Shown here piece after piece: positions 1 to 5,885 of a stretch of DNA of 9,914 bases (its first letter is position 1; each line of letters starts with the position of its first letter). The stretch covers positions 1-9,914 of the forward strand of contig URNQ01000051.1 in assembly GCA_900549245.1 (NCBI GenBank), given 5' to 3'. A program made the position numbers and the translations under genes. The notes under the pieces are model-generated. The model saw only the letters and a program-made list of their open reading frames with translations. It searched no databases and had not been told where the DNA came from. Source of the stretch: an uncultured Collinsella sp. (GTDB lineage Bacteria; Actinomycetota; Coriobacteriia; Coriobacteriales; Coriobacteriaceae).

Positions 1-1040
1 GCGCGGCGACGGCGGTCGTCGGGCTTGAGACCGCGCACATCGCGGTTGGCCAAGCGGCTGCCCAGCACCGTGCCCACGATCTGGCCGCGGTTGTTGGAAC
101 GCTCGTAGCTCATCATCTCGTCGCCCGAGGTGCCGTCCTGATAGGCGTGCGTAAAGTCGCGGTTGAAGCAGCGCTTGAGCTGGCGCTGGCGGGCGGCTTC
201 CTCGTCCTTGGTAACGGCGGCTCCGGATAGCATGTCGTCAATTTCGTGACGATACACATCAACGATGGAGTACACGTAATCGGGCGCCTTCATGCGGCCC
301 TCGAGTTTGAGCGACGCGGCGCCGGCGTCATACAGACGGCGAACGAGCTGCGAAGTGTTGGTGTCGCGCGGGCATAGAGCGCGCTCGCGACCGGCAGGGG
401 AGAGCGTACGTCCGTTCTCGTCGATCAGCTCGTAGGGCAGGCGGTTGGCCGATCGCCCCGCCATGGCAAAGCTCGAAAGCAGGCACAGGCCCGAGTAGCA
501 AAAGCAGATGGCGCCGTGGCTAAAGACCTCAAGGTCCACATCGGGCGCGGCATCGTGAATGGTGGCAATCTCGTCGATGGAAAGCTCGCGCGAGAGAGTC
601 ACGCGGTCGGCGCCCTGCTCGCGGCACCAAAGGGTTCCGCGGTCGTCGTGGATGTTTGCTTGGGTTGAGATGTGCGTCTCGATGCCGGGCATCGTGCGCT
701 TGACCTCAAAGAACAGGCCCCAGTCCTGGATGATAAAGGCGTCGGCGCCCAACGTGGAGCAGCGGTGGATGAGTTGCAACGCATCGCCCATCTCGGACTG
801 CTTGATGACGATGTTGACCGTGACGTAGACGCGCGACCCGGCTAGATGCGCGGCGCGGCAGGCTTGCTCAAAGGCCTCGTCGGTAAAGTTGGTGGCCTTG
901 CGGCGGGCGTTGAAGCTGCCCATGCCGCAGTAGATGGCGTCTGCCCCGGCGGCGAGTGCGGCGGCAAAGGGCCCGGGCCCTCCGGCGGGCGCCAAAAGCT
1001 CGGGTCTGCGGTTGGTGATTCGACTGGCGGTTGCGGTCAT
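1..1040 (-). CDS. Peptidase U32 family protein (N-terminal 346 residues, truncated by window edge)
   Basis: Characterised U32 relatives are either collagenase-like proteases or, better supported, prephenate-dependent RNA hydroxylases with an iron-sulfur cluster (TrhP on tRNA U34, RlhA on 23S rRNA); which one this is cannot be decided here. The start is the ATG at 1040-1038, preceded by an AAAGG-type site. Seen directly: ELLAPAGG at residues 14-21 (family N-terminus), the U32 signature HGAICFCYSGLCLLS at 175-189, ALCPRD with Cys223, and LKLEGRMK at 244-251. Candidate cluster cysteines are Cys179, Cys181, Cys186 and Cys223. The family usually continues GRSxNR-GxCxQPCR-LPYEL, but here Asn199-Arg200 is followed directly by Leu201-Pro202-Tyr203, so about eight residues with two conserved Cys are absent. 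The reading frame stays open to base 1, and family members are 400-800 residues, so the C-terminus lies outside. It is divergent from ridA and appears unrelated to the purine genes. Confidence 0.9.
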   Translation of the reverse strand, partial: MTATASRITNRRPELLAPAGGPGPFAAALAAGADAIYCGMGSFNARRKATNFTDEAFEQACRAAHLAGSRVYVTVNIVIKQSEMGDALQLIHRCSTLGADAFIIQDWGLFFEVKRTMPGIETHISTQANIHDDRGTLWCREQGADRVTLSRELSIDEIATIHDAAPDVDLEVFSHGAICFCYSGLCLLSSFAMAGRSANRLPYELIDENGRTLSPAGRERALCPRDTNTSQLVRRLYDAGAASLKLEGRMKAPDYVYSIVDVYRHEIDDMLSGAAVTKDEEAARQRQLKRCFNRDFTHAYQDGTSGDEMMSYERSNNRGQIVGTVLGSRLANRDVRGLKPDDRRRR

Positions 1041-1072
1041 ATCCTGCCTTTCAAAATGCTCAGATATTCAAA

Positions 1073-1078
1073 AGTATA
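1073..1078 (-). promoter_or_regulatory. Possible -10 element for the U32 gene
   Basis: On the minus strand the hexamer TATACT lies 32 bases before the ATG at 1040 in a locally AT-rich patch. No convincing -35 hexamer sits 16-18 bases upstream, so this is a weak call from position and one hexamer only. Confidence 0.25.
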
Positions 1079-1144
1079 GTGGTGCTGTTGCGGCGGACGA
1101 GCCATGTGGCCCAAGCAGGATAAAGTCTTCAGCAGCCCTTGCAG

Positions 1145-1218
1145 CAAAAATGAACCGTTTCCCTCCGTCCCCTATGGATCACCTGATCGGCTGGGGACTG
1201 AGGGAAGCGGATCGTTTT
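1145..1218. repeat. REP-like imperfect palindrome (full copy)
   Basis: The arms 1147-1172 and 1193-1218 are each 26 bases and pair with 22 Watson-Crick pairs, two G-U wobbles and two mismatches, around a 20-base loop (1173-1192) that itself contains GATC-acct-GATC. The outer ends are AAAA and TTTT, and the inner ends are CCCC and GGGG. The left arm plus part of the loop (1145-1182) recurs at 1875-1912 with 33 of 38 bases identical, so it is a dispersed element and not a one-off hairpin. It resembles repetitive extragenic palindromes mobilised by REP-associated tyrosine transposases; no transposase is visible here. It could also act as a transcription barrier between the divergent genes. Confidence 0.75.
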
Positions 1219-1300
1219 GAGCTTCACCGTCCGGTCGTGCCGTTCAGCGGCCGACAGACGCCGTTGGGCGATAAAAGATTCTCGCAACGTGATAATAATC

Positions 1301-1329
1301 TTGCATCGCGCGGAAACCTTGAGTACTAT
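1301..1329 (+). promoter_or_regulatory. Candidate ridA promoter
   Basis: TTGCAT (1301-1306) and TACTAT (1324-1329) are separated by exactly 17 bases, matching three of six -35 and four of six -10 consensus positions. The predicted transcription start near 1336 would place the following hairpin at the extreme 5' end of the ridA mRNA. Confidence 0.45.
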
Positions 1330-1337
1330 CCCAATCA

Positions 1338-1385
1338 AGCGCGGCGTTCAGACCGAACTGTGCCTCCCGGTGTGAACGCCGCGCT
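1338..1385 (+). promoter_or_regulatory. Strong hairpin in the ridA 5' leader
   Basis: A perfect 13-bp inverted repeat (1338-1350 with 1373-1385) continues, after a single G-G mismatch, into four more pairs (ACCG 1352-1355 with CGGT 1368-1371), leaving a 12-base loop. It ends 21 bases before the ribosome binding site and has no U-tract, so it is not a classical terminator. It could stabilise the mRNA 5' end, serve as a protein binding palindrome, or be the remains of another palindromic repeat. Confidence 0.6.
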
Positions 1386-1418
1386 CACGCTCTTTCAACT
1401 GATCGTAAGGAGATAAAC

Positions 1419-1796
1419 ATGAGCAAGACCGTCGTGTCTTCCGATAACGCACCCGCAGCCATCGGTCCGTATTCCCCCGGCATCCAGACCGGCAGCATGG
1501 TGTTCCTGTCCGGCCAGCTGGGCATCGACCCCGCAACCGGCAAGATGCCCGAGGGCGTCGAGGCTCAGGCCAAGCAGTCCCTTGCTAACGTCGAGGCCCT
1601 GCTGACCGCTGCCGGCGCTACCTTTGCCGATGTCGTCAAGACCACGGTTTACCTGGCCGACATCGCCGACTTCGCTGCCGTGAACGAGATTTATGCCTCC
1701 AAGTTCGAGGCTCCGTTCCCCGCGCGCAGCGCTTTCCAGGTTGCCGCCCTTCCGGCCGGCGGTCTGGTCGAGATCGAAGTCGTCGCCGCTCTCTAA
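1419..1796 (+). CDS. ridA: RidA family enamine/imine deaminase
   Basis: RidA hydrolyses reactive enamines and imines, chiefly 2-aminoacrylate released by PLP-dependent lyases, to a ketoacid (pyruvate) and ammonia; it works in the cytoplasm as a homotrimer. The 125 residues match the usual 120-130. The N-terminus resembles E. coli RidA (NAPAAIGPYS at 11-20). Tyr18, the SGQ motif at 31-33, Asn89, Arg103 in PARS (the substrate carboxylate-binding Arg105 of E. coli) and Glu120 are all present, so it belongs to the active RidA class. Ala105 replaces the commonly seen Cys107. The ATG has AAGGAG at 1407-1412, six bases upstream. It is convergent with the YheO-type regulator. In the context of purine breakdown it probably quenches aminoacrylate made by diaminopropionate ammonia-lyase, which is not in the window; this last point is inference. 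Confidence 0.93.
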   Translation: MSKTVVSSDNAPAAIGPYSPGIQTGSMVFLSGQLGIDPATGKMPEGVEAQAKQSLANVEALLTAAGATFADVVKTTVYLADIADFAAVNEIYASKFEAPFPARSAFQVAALPAGGLVEIEVVAAL

Positions 1797-1826
1797 GGCG
1801 TTGGCAACAGCTAAACATGACATGCA

Positions 1827-1860
1827 AAAAGACCCTGCAGCGCGAGCTGCAGGGTCTTTT
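1827..1860. terminator. Bidirectional intrinsic terminator
   Basis: A perfect 10-bp stem GACCCTGCAG (1831-1840) with CTGCAGGGTC (1847-1856) around a six-base loop is flanked by AAAA on the left and TTTT on the right, extending the pairing to 14 bp. It lies 30 bases after the ridA stop and 54 bases beyond the stop of the opposing regulator gene, so it can end both convergent transcripts. Confidence 0.93.
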
Positions 1861-1874
1861 GTCAAGCGGTACGA

Positions 1875-1912
1875 CAAAAATGACCCGTTTCCCCTCGTCC
1901 CCAAGGGATCAC
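1875..1912. repeat. REP-like repeat (half copy)
   Basis: This 38-base stretch matches 1145-1182 at 33 of 38 positions, including the AAAAATGA start, the CCGTTTCCC core, GTCCCC and GGATCAC. The complementary right arm is absent, so it is half of the palindrome. It lies between the terminator and the regulator stop codon, a typical extragenic location. Confidence 0.7.
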
Positions 1913-1914
1913 GT

Positions 1915-2571
1915 TTAGCCTTCCTTGCGGACTTTTTGCAGGTAGCGGTAGACGCTGGGCTCCGAGATGCCCAGCGCGGTGGCAGCGCAGGCCACGGCGC
2001 CCTTGAGCATGAACACCCCGTTGCCGTTGAGGTGGCGAATGACGTCCACGCGGTCACTCTGACCAAGCGACGCTACATCCAGCCCGCGCGCGCTCAGCAA
2101 CTCGGCAATGCTGCGGTCGATGAGCTCCTGTGTGGACTCCGAAAGACTTTCGACCTCGATAGACGCGGGGTCCGTGCGTGTCGGCGCCACGTCAAAGCAT
2201 GCCATGAGCTGCTGCGCCATGGCGTTGATGGAGCGCACGGTCGAGAGGTCGGTGTTGACGCAGAGCATGCCGACGATCTCGTTATCCTCGCGGATAAAGT
2301 ACGTCGCTGACTCCAGCGTCTTGCCACCGGCACCGCGCCCCTCGTAGCCCGTAATAAACGGCAGGTCGCGATACTTGGGGTCGTGCATGATCTTGAGCGC
2401 CAGATCGGTGGCGGGACCGCCGACCTTACGGCCGCTCACGATGCCGTTGCGAATATCGACGATGGCGTGGTCGGGATCCGAGAAATCATGCAGCACGATC
2501 TCGCTGTTCTTACCGAGTATCTGCTCCAGGAAATCGACCATCGGCAAAAAGCGACGTACGGTCTCGTTCAC
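1915..2571 (-). CDS. YheO/DauR-type transcriptional regulator (PAS + HTH)
   Basis: Predicted cytoplasmic DNA-binding regulator of 218 residues. The N-terminal part (about 1-120) matches the YheO-like PAS domain: LEQILGKNSEIVLHDF near the start, then GRKVGGPATDLAL, and a GKTLESATYFIRE stretch. The C-terminal part (about 150-218) matches the family helix-turn-helix, with FMLKGAV...ALGISEPSVYRYLQKVR as the recognition region. I chose the GTG at 2571-2569 because AAAGGAG lies six bases upstream; the in-frame ATGs at 2622 and 2712 lack such a site and would add residues not usual in the family. Relatives include DauR, which controls D-arginine catabolism; members often sit beside ridA homologues and amino acid or amine catabolic genes. 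It is convergent with ridA and divergent from the purine operon, so it may control either or both. Ligand unknown. Confidence 0.9.
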   Translation of the reverse strand: MNETVRRFLPMVDFLEQILGKNSEIVLHDFSDPDHAIVDIRNGIVSGRKVGGPATDLALKIMHDPKYRDLPFITGYEGRGAGGKTLESATYFIREDNEIVGMLCVNTDLSTVRSINAMAQQLMACFDVAPTRTDPASIEVESLSESTQELIDRSIAELLSARGLDVASLGQSDRVDVIRHLNGNGVFMLKGAVACAATALGISEPSVYRYLQKVRKEG

Positions 2572-2577
2572 GGGCAA

Positions 2578-2584
2578 CTCCTTT
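2578..2584 (-). promoter_or_regulatory. Ribosome binding site that fixes the regulator GTG start
   Basis: On the minus strand AAAGGAG lies six bases before GTG (2571-2569). It is the strongest Shine-Dalgarno sequence near any possible start of this frame and decides for GTG over the upstream ATGs. Confidence 0.8.
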
Positions 2585-2807
2585 GGGTGAAATCGGAAAT
2601 GTTCATAACAATTTTTTCTCATGGTAACACGCTGCTCTTCATCTCGTATATCCGCAGGTACATTGCGTAATACAGACGAACGGTAGGAATTTGGCGGTAA
2701 ACGGTTGACCAAAAGAAAAGTTAGATGTTATTTTGACCAGACACTTTCCTGACCTGCGGAAACGCATTATCTCAGCTGAAGAATAGTCTGATAACAAAAA
2801 ATTATTA

Positions 2808-2836
2808 TTGAGAATGAGAATCATCTTTAATACGAT
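2808..2836 (+). promoter_or_regulatory. Promoter of the purine operon
   Basis: TTGAGA (2808-2813, five of six matches to the -35 consensus) and TACGAT (2831-2836, four of six to -10) are 17 bases apart, with A/T-rich sequence immediately upstream that could act as an UP element. The predicted start near 2843 gives an 80-base leader and lies after the ATG at 2837, which argues that the permease starts at 2924. Confidence 0.6.
2810..2828. promoter_or_regulatory. Fur-box-like operator overlapping the promoter
   Basis: The 19 bases GAGAATGAGAATCATCTTT match the classical Fur consensus at 14 of 19 positions and contain two tandem GAGAAT hexamers followed by CATCTT. It covers the end of the -35 and most of the spacer, an ideal place for repression. 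The right half is the weaker match, and the Fur family specificity of this organism is unknown. Confidence 0.35.
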
Positions 2837-2923
2837 ATGCAACGAAGGCACAACCTCAACCCCGCACTGCGTCACAATAGAGCGTTAGATGCGAAAACAA
2901 CTATTTCGAGGATTGGTGGTCAA

Positions 2924-4318
2924 ATGACCCAGGAGACGGTTAAGAACGGCACTGAAGCCCTGTTCACTCGTGAAGGCATGCCTCCCGTTAAGGAAATGAT
3001 CCCGTGTGCCCTTCAGCACGTACTGGCTTCGTTTGCCGGTATCATCACCCCGGCTGTCATCATGGCCGGCGTCTACGGCTTTAATAGCCAGCAGAGTACC
3101 GACATCATCCAGGTCGCGCTCATTCTTTCGGCAATCGACACGGCCCTTCAGGCTTTCGCTCCCTTCCGTCGCATCGGCGGCGGCCTGCCCATCGTCATGG
3201 GGGGCCACAGCGGCTTCCTCCCGGCCCTCCAGGCCATGGGCGCCTCGGGCTTTAGCTTTGGTGCGCTGCTGGGCGGCGAGATCGTCGGCGGCGCCGTCGC
3301 GGTCCTCTTTGGTCTGGCTTACAGCAAGATTAAGTGGCTGTTCCCGCCCGTCGTGACCGGTACGGTCATCTTCTCCATTGGTGTCTCTCTCTATCCCACG
3401 GCCGTCAAGTACATGGCCGGTGGCATGGGCACGCCGCTGTGGGGCACCCCACAGGCTTGGTGCGTCGCTCTTATCACCTTCGCCGTGGTCTTTGCGCTCG
3501 CCAACTTTGGCAAGGGCACGCTCAAGCTGGGCTCCGTATTCTTTGGCATGATCGTCGGCATGATCGTCTCCATCCCCTTTGGCATGATCGACTTCTCCAG
3601 CGTCGCTACCGCCCAGGTCTTCGCGCTTCCCAAGCTCATGCCCTACGCGCTCGAGTTTGATCCCGAGGTCTGCATCACCCTCGCCGTCGTGTTCCCTATG
3701 GTTGCCATTCAGGTTATCGGCGACGTCTCCGCCGCCTGCCTGGGCTCCATCGACCGTATGCCCACCGAGCGCGAGCTCTCCGGCGCCATCGTGTCCCAGG
3801 GCCTTACCTCTATGGTCGGCGGCCTGCTGGGCGGTCTTCCCACCAGCGCCCTTGGCCAGAACGTGGGCATCATCTGCTCCAACAAGGTCGTCAACAAGTG
3901 GGTCTTTGTGATCATCGCGGCCGTCTTTGCCATCGCCGGCCTGTTCCCGCAGCTCTCTGCCGTCCTTTCCGCTATCCCGCAGCCCGTCATCGGCGGCGCG
4001 ACCGTCGGCGTCTTTGGCACCATCACCATGAACGGCGTGCGCATGTTCACCCGCGAGGGCCTCACGCAGCGCACTACCACCATCGTCGGCACCTCCGTCG
4101 TCTTTGGCCTGGGTATCTGGATGGCCAGCGGTTGCCTTGCCGGCGAGGGTATGCCCGCCTGGGTGTCCACCGTCATCGGCTCCAATGCCGTGACCCCCAC
4201 CGCCATCATGGCCATTGTCCTTAACCTGATCCTTCCGCAGACGCCGGTCGTGGCTCAGCACATCGATGCTGCCAAGGACGCTGCCGTGGATCTGGTCTTG
4301 CCCGAGAGCAAGAAGTAA
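2924..4318 (+). CDS. NCS2 family nucleobase (xanthine/uric acid type) permease
   Basis: Integral membrane transporter of 464 residues, the usual NCS2 length, expected to bring in xanthine, uric acid or another oxopurine with a proton or sodium ion. Family marks: Gln31-His32 in the first membrane helix, GGHSGFLP at 93-100, FPPVVTGTVIFSIGVSL at 140-156, and the substrate motif GQNVG with Gln312-Asn313 (Gln is typical of xanthine/urate carriers, Glu of uracil carriers). Unusual: Gln263 in AIQVIGD stands where characterised members have Glu (ESIGD), and Gln292 in SQGL stands where they have Asp (ADGL). I chose the ATG at 2924 since the predicted transcript begins near 2843; its ribosome binding site is weak (GAGG at 2908-2911). 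First gene of the purine operon, followed by a 196-base structured gap and ssnA. Substrate assigned by motif and context only. Confidence 0.9.
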   Translation: MTQETVKNGTEALFTREGMPPVKEMIPCALQHVLASFAGIITPAVIMAGVYGFNSQQSTDIIQVALILSAIDTALQAFAPFRRIGGGLPIVMGGHSGFLPALQAMGASGFSFGALLGGEIVGGAVAVLFGLAYSKIKWLFPPVVTGTVIFSIGVSLYPTAVKYMAGGMGTPLWGTPQAWCVALITFAVVFALANFGKGTLKLGSVFFGMIVGMIVSIPFGMIDFSSVATAQVFALPKLMPYALEFDPEVCITLAVVFPMVAIQVIGDVSAACLGSIDRMPTERELSGAIVSQGLTSMVGGLLGGLPTSALGQNVGIICSNKVVNKWVFVIIAAVFAIAGLFPQLSAVLSAIPQPVIGGATVGVFGTITMNGVRMFTREGLTQRTTTIVGTSVVFGLGIWMASGCLAGEGMPAWVSTVIGSNAVTPTAIMAIVLNLILPQTPVVAQHIDAAKDAAVDLVLPESKK

Positions 4319-4334
4319 CCAATTCGGTGCTATT

Positions 4335-4497
4335 CGTCGGCGGGCGCATCGCCTCGTCCGCCGACGTCATGCGGCGCCAAGCCGCACTTCAAAGGGTTTG
4401 TCCCTTTGGTGAAGCGTTGACGGGAGAGGGCCCGTTTCCGGTGTAGGCCGGCGCTTCGCACTTCCGCCATGTCAGAGGTGTCAAACCCCGCCCCTGA
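4335..4497 (+). other. Structured leader upstream of ssnA (chain of hairpins)
   Basis: The gap between the permease and ssnA folds almost end to end. Hairpins: 9-bp perfect stem 4335-4343/4358-4366; 6-bp stem 4370-4375/4381-4386; CTTCAAAGGG 4387-4396 with CCCTTT 4402-4407 and GAAG 4411-4414 around a 3-base bulge; a possible three-way junction closed by GAAGCG 4411-4416/CGCTTC 4452-4457 with arms 4420-4424/4431-4435 and 4438-4441/4448-4451; and 4472-4478/4491-4497 ending just before the ribosome binding site. The third hairpin and the junction share GAAG 4411-4414, so they exclude each other. No U-tract is present, so simple intrinsic termination is unlikely. I do not recognise a known riboswitch class. 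Options are mRNA processing, attenuation, or differential expression of permease and enzymes. Confidence 0.5.
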
Positions 4498-4514
4498 TGT
4501 TGAAGGGAGCATTC

Positions 4515-5870
4515 ATGCTTCTGGTCGCTAACGGTTCCGTCTTTACCCGCAACGCTCAGACCCCGTTCATTCCAAACGGTGCGGTCGCCATTGACGGAGA
4601 TACGATCGTCGAAGTGGGCCCCGAGTGCGAGCTCAAGGCCAAGTACCCGGATGCCGAGTACGTCGATGCCCAGGGCAACCTCATCATGCCTGGACTCATC
4701 AATTGCCACACCCACATCTACTCGGGTCTGGCCCGCGGCCTTGCCATTAAGGGCTGCAACCCCACCAACTTCCTGGAGAATCTTGAGCAGCAGTGGTGGA
4801 AGATCGATGACAACCTGACGCTCGACGGCACCAAGGCCAGCGCCTATGCCACGATTCTTGACTCCATCCGCGATGGCGTCACCACGATCTTCGATCACCA
4901 CGCGAGCTTCTGCGAGATCCCAGGCAGCCTCTTTACCATTAAGGATGCAGCTCAGGAGCTGGGCATGCGTTCGTGCCTGTGCTACGAGGTCTCCGACCGC
5001 CGCGGTCAGGAAAAATGCGACCAGGCCATTGCCGAGAACGCCGAGTTTGCCCAGTGGGCCGCCAAGGAGCGTCGCGATAACGACAACCACATGATTGCAG
5101 CCATGTTTGGCGGTCACGCCACCTTTACGCTGTCGGACGAGACCATGGACAAGATGGCCGAGGCCAACAACGGCCTGACCGGCTTCCACATCCATGTGTG
5201 CGAGGGCATGAATGACGTGTGGGACTCCCGCCTCAACCGTGGTGGCATCAGCCCCGTCGAGCGCCTGCTGCAGCACAATCTGCTGGGTCCCGACACCATG
5301 CTCGGCCACTGCATCCACGTGACGCCTGCCGAGATGGATATCGTCAAGGAGTCCGGTACCTGGCTCGTCAACAACCCCGAATCCAATATGGGCAACGCCG
5401 TGGGCTGCGCCCCCGTGCTCGAGTTCTTCCGCCGCGGCATCCCCGTGTGCATGGGCACCGACGCCTACACTCACGATATGCTCGAGAGCCTCAAGGTCTT
5501 CCTGATCATTCAGCGCCACAACGCCGCCATGCCCAACGTGGGCTGGTGCGAGGCCATGACCATGCTGTTCGAGAACAACGCCAAGATGGCGAGCAAGTAC
5601 TTCGATCGCAAGCTCGGCGTGCTTGAGCCCGGCGCTGCCGCCGACGTCATCGTCATGGACTACAAGCCCTTTACGCCGCTGAGCGAGGAGAACATCGACG
5701 GCCACATGCTCTTTGGCATGATGGGCAAAAACTGCCGCACCACCATCATCAACGGCCGCGTCCTGTACAAGGATCGCGAGTTTGTCGGTATCGATGAGGA
5801 AAAGATCAACGCGTGGACCATGGCTGAGTCCAAGAAGCTCTGGAGCACGCTCAACGATCGCACCTACTAA
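4515..5870 (+). CDS. ssnA: SsnA-like amidohydrolase (putative aminohydrolase of purine catabolism)
   Basis: Cytoplasmic metal-dependent hydrolase of the amidohydrolase superfamily, ATZ/TRZ-guanine deaminase branch; 451 residues against 442 in E. coli SsnA. Expected metal and catalytic residues are visible: His65 and His67 in NCHTHIYSG, His227 and Glu230 in HIHVCEG, His265 in LGHCIHVT, and Asp316 in MGTDAYTHD. The beta-sandwich flanks are also present (GDTIVEVGP near 28-36; a C-terminal GAAADVIVMDYKPF). The ATG at 4515 is preferred over that at 4497 because AGGGAG (4504-4509) lies five bases before it. In the anaerobic purine/uric acid clusters of gut bacteria ssnA accompanies ygfK and a molybdenum hydroxylase and is thought to hydrolyse a ring intermediate; the exact substrate is not shown by the sequence. 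It follows the permease after a hairpin-rich leader and is followed 149 bases later by ygfK. Confidence 0.92.
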   Translation: MLLVANGSVFTRNAQTPFIPNGAVAIDGDTIVEVGPECELKAKYPDAEYVDAQGNLIMPGLINCHTHIYSGLARGLAIKGCNPTNFLENLEQQWWKIDDNLTLDGTKASAYATILDSIRDGVTTIFDHHASFCEIPGSLFTIKDAAQELGMRSCLCYEVSDRRGQEKCDQAIAENAEFAQWAAKERRDNDNHMIAAMFGGHATFTLSDETMDKMAEANNGLTGFHIHVCEGMNDVWDSRLNRGGISPVERLLQHNLLGPDTMLGHCIHVTPAEMDIVKESGTWLVNNPESNMGNAVGCAPVLEFFRRGIPVCMGTDAYTHDMLESLKVFLIIQRHNAAMPNVGWCEAMTMLFENNAKMASKYFDRKLGVLEPGAAADVIVMDYKPFTPLSEENIDGHMLFGMMGKNCRTTIINGRVLYKDREFVGIDEEKINAWTMAESKKLWSTLNDRTY

Positions 5871-5885
5871 TTCACAAGTAGATTC

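Larger units (their letters stand above)
1041..1418. other. Intergenic region between divergent U32 gene and ridA
   Basis: These 378 bases hold no credible gene. From left to right they contain the U32 leader and possible -10 (1041-1078), a REP-like imperfect palindrome (1145-1218), unremarkable sequence (1219-1300), a candidate ridA promoter (1301-1329), a strong hairpin (1338-1385) and the ridA ribosome binding site AAGGAG (1407-1412). Open frames crossing it have no ribosome binding site and read through the palindrome. Confidence 0.7.
2572..2923. other. AT-rich divergent control region
   Basis: This 352-base gap separates the regulator start from the permease start and is clearly richer in A and T than the flanking genes. 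It holds the regulator ribosome binding site (2578-2584), a permease promoter (2808-2836) with an A/T-rich stretch just upstream (2791-2807), a Fur-box-like sequence, and three copies of TTGACCA (2705-2711, 2733-2739, and inverted at 2917-2923). The last belongs to GGTCA-AA-TGACC at 2918-2929, overlapping the permease ATG. I see no convincing regulator promoter and no small gene. Confidence 0.6.

Noticed and set aside
1129..1338. Small minus-strand gene (69 codons) between the U32 gene and ridA
   Set aside because: It reads through the REP-like palindrome, lacks a ribosome binding site and has no recognisable domain.
2651..2760. Nine-base inverted repeat TCCGCAGGT (2651-2659) and ACCTGCGGA (2752-2760) in the divergent region
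   Set aside because: The arms are 92 bases apart; a nine-base match of this kind in 350 bases is not rare enough by chance to call a looping operator.
2885..4261. Long minus-strand frame opposite the permease (458 codons)
   Set aside because: The translation is a hydrophilic Asp/Gly/His-rich string without motifs, typical of the antisense of a membrane protein gene; the plus strand encodes an unmistakable NCS2 permease.
4411..4457. Glycine or molybdenum cofactor riboswitch before ssnA
   Set aside because: A GGAGAG-like string and a three-way junction suggested it, but the conserved glycine aptamer core and the Moco motif core are not present as far as I can recall them; kept only as an unassigned structured region.
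4469..4531. Possible 20-residue leader peptide overlapping the ssnA start
   Set aside because: The ATG has no ribosome binding site, the peptide has no run of regulatory codons, and the overlap is what chance would give.
4389..5705. Long minus-strand frame opposite ssnA (438 codons)
   Set aside because: It is an antisense shadow: no recognised motif, no ribosome binding site, and it crosses the hairpin-rich gap.
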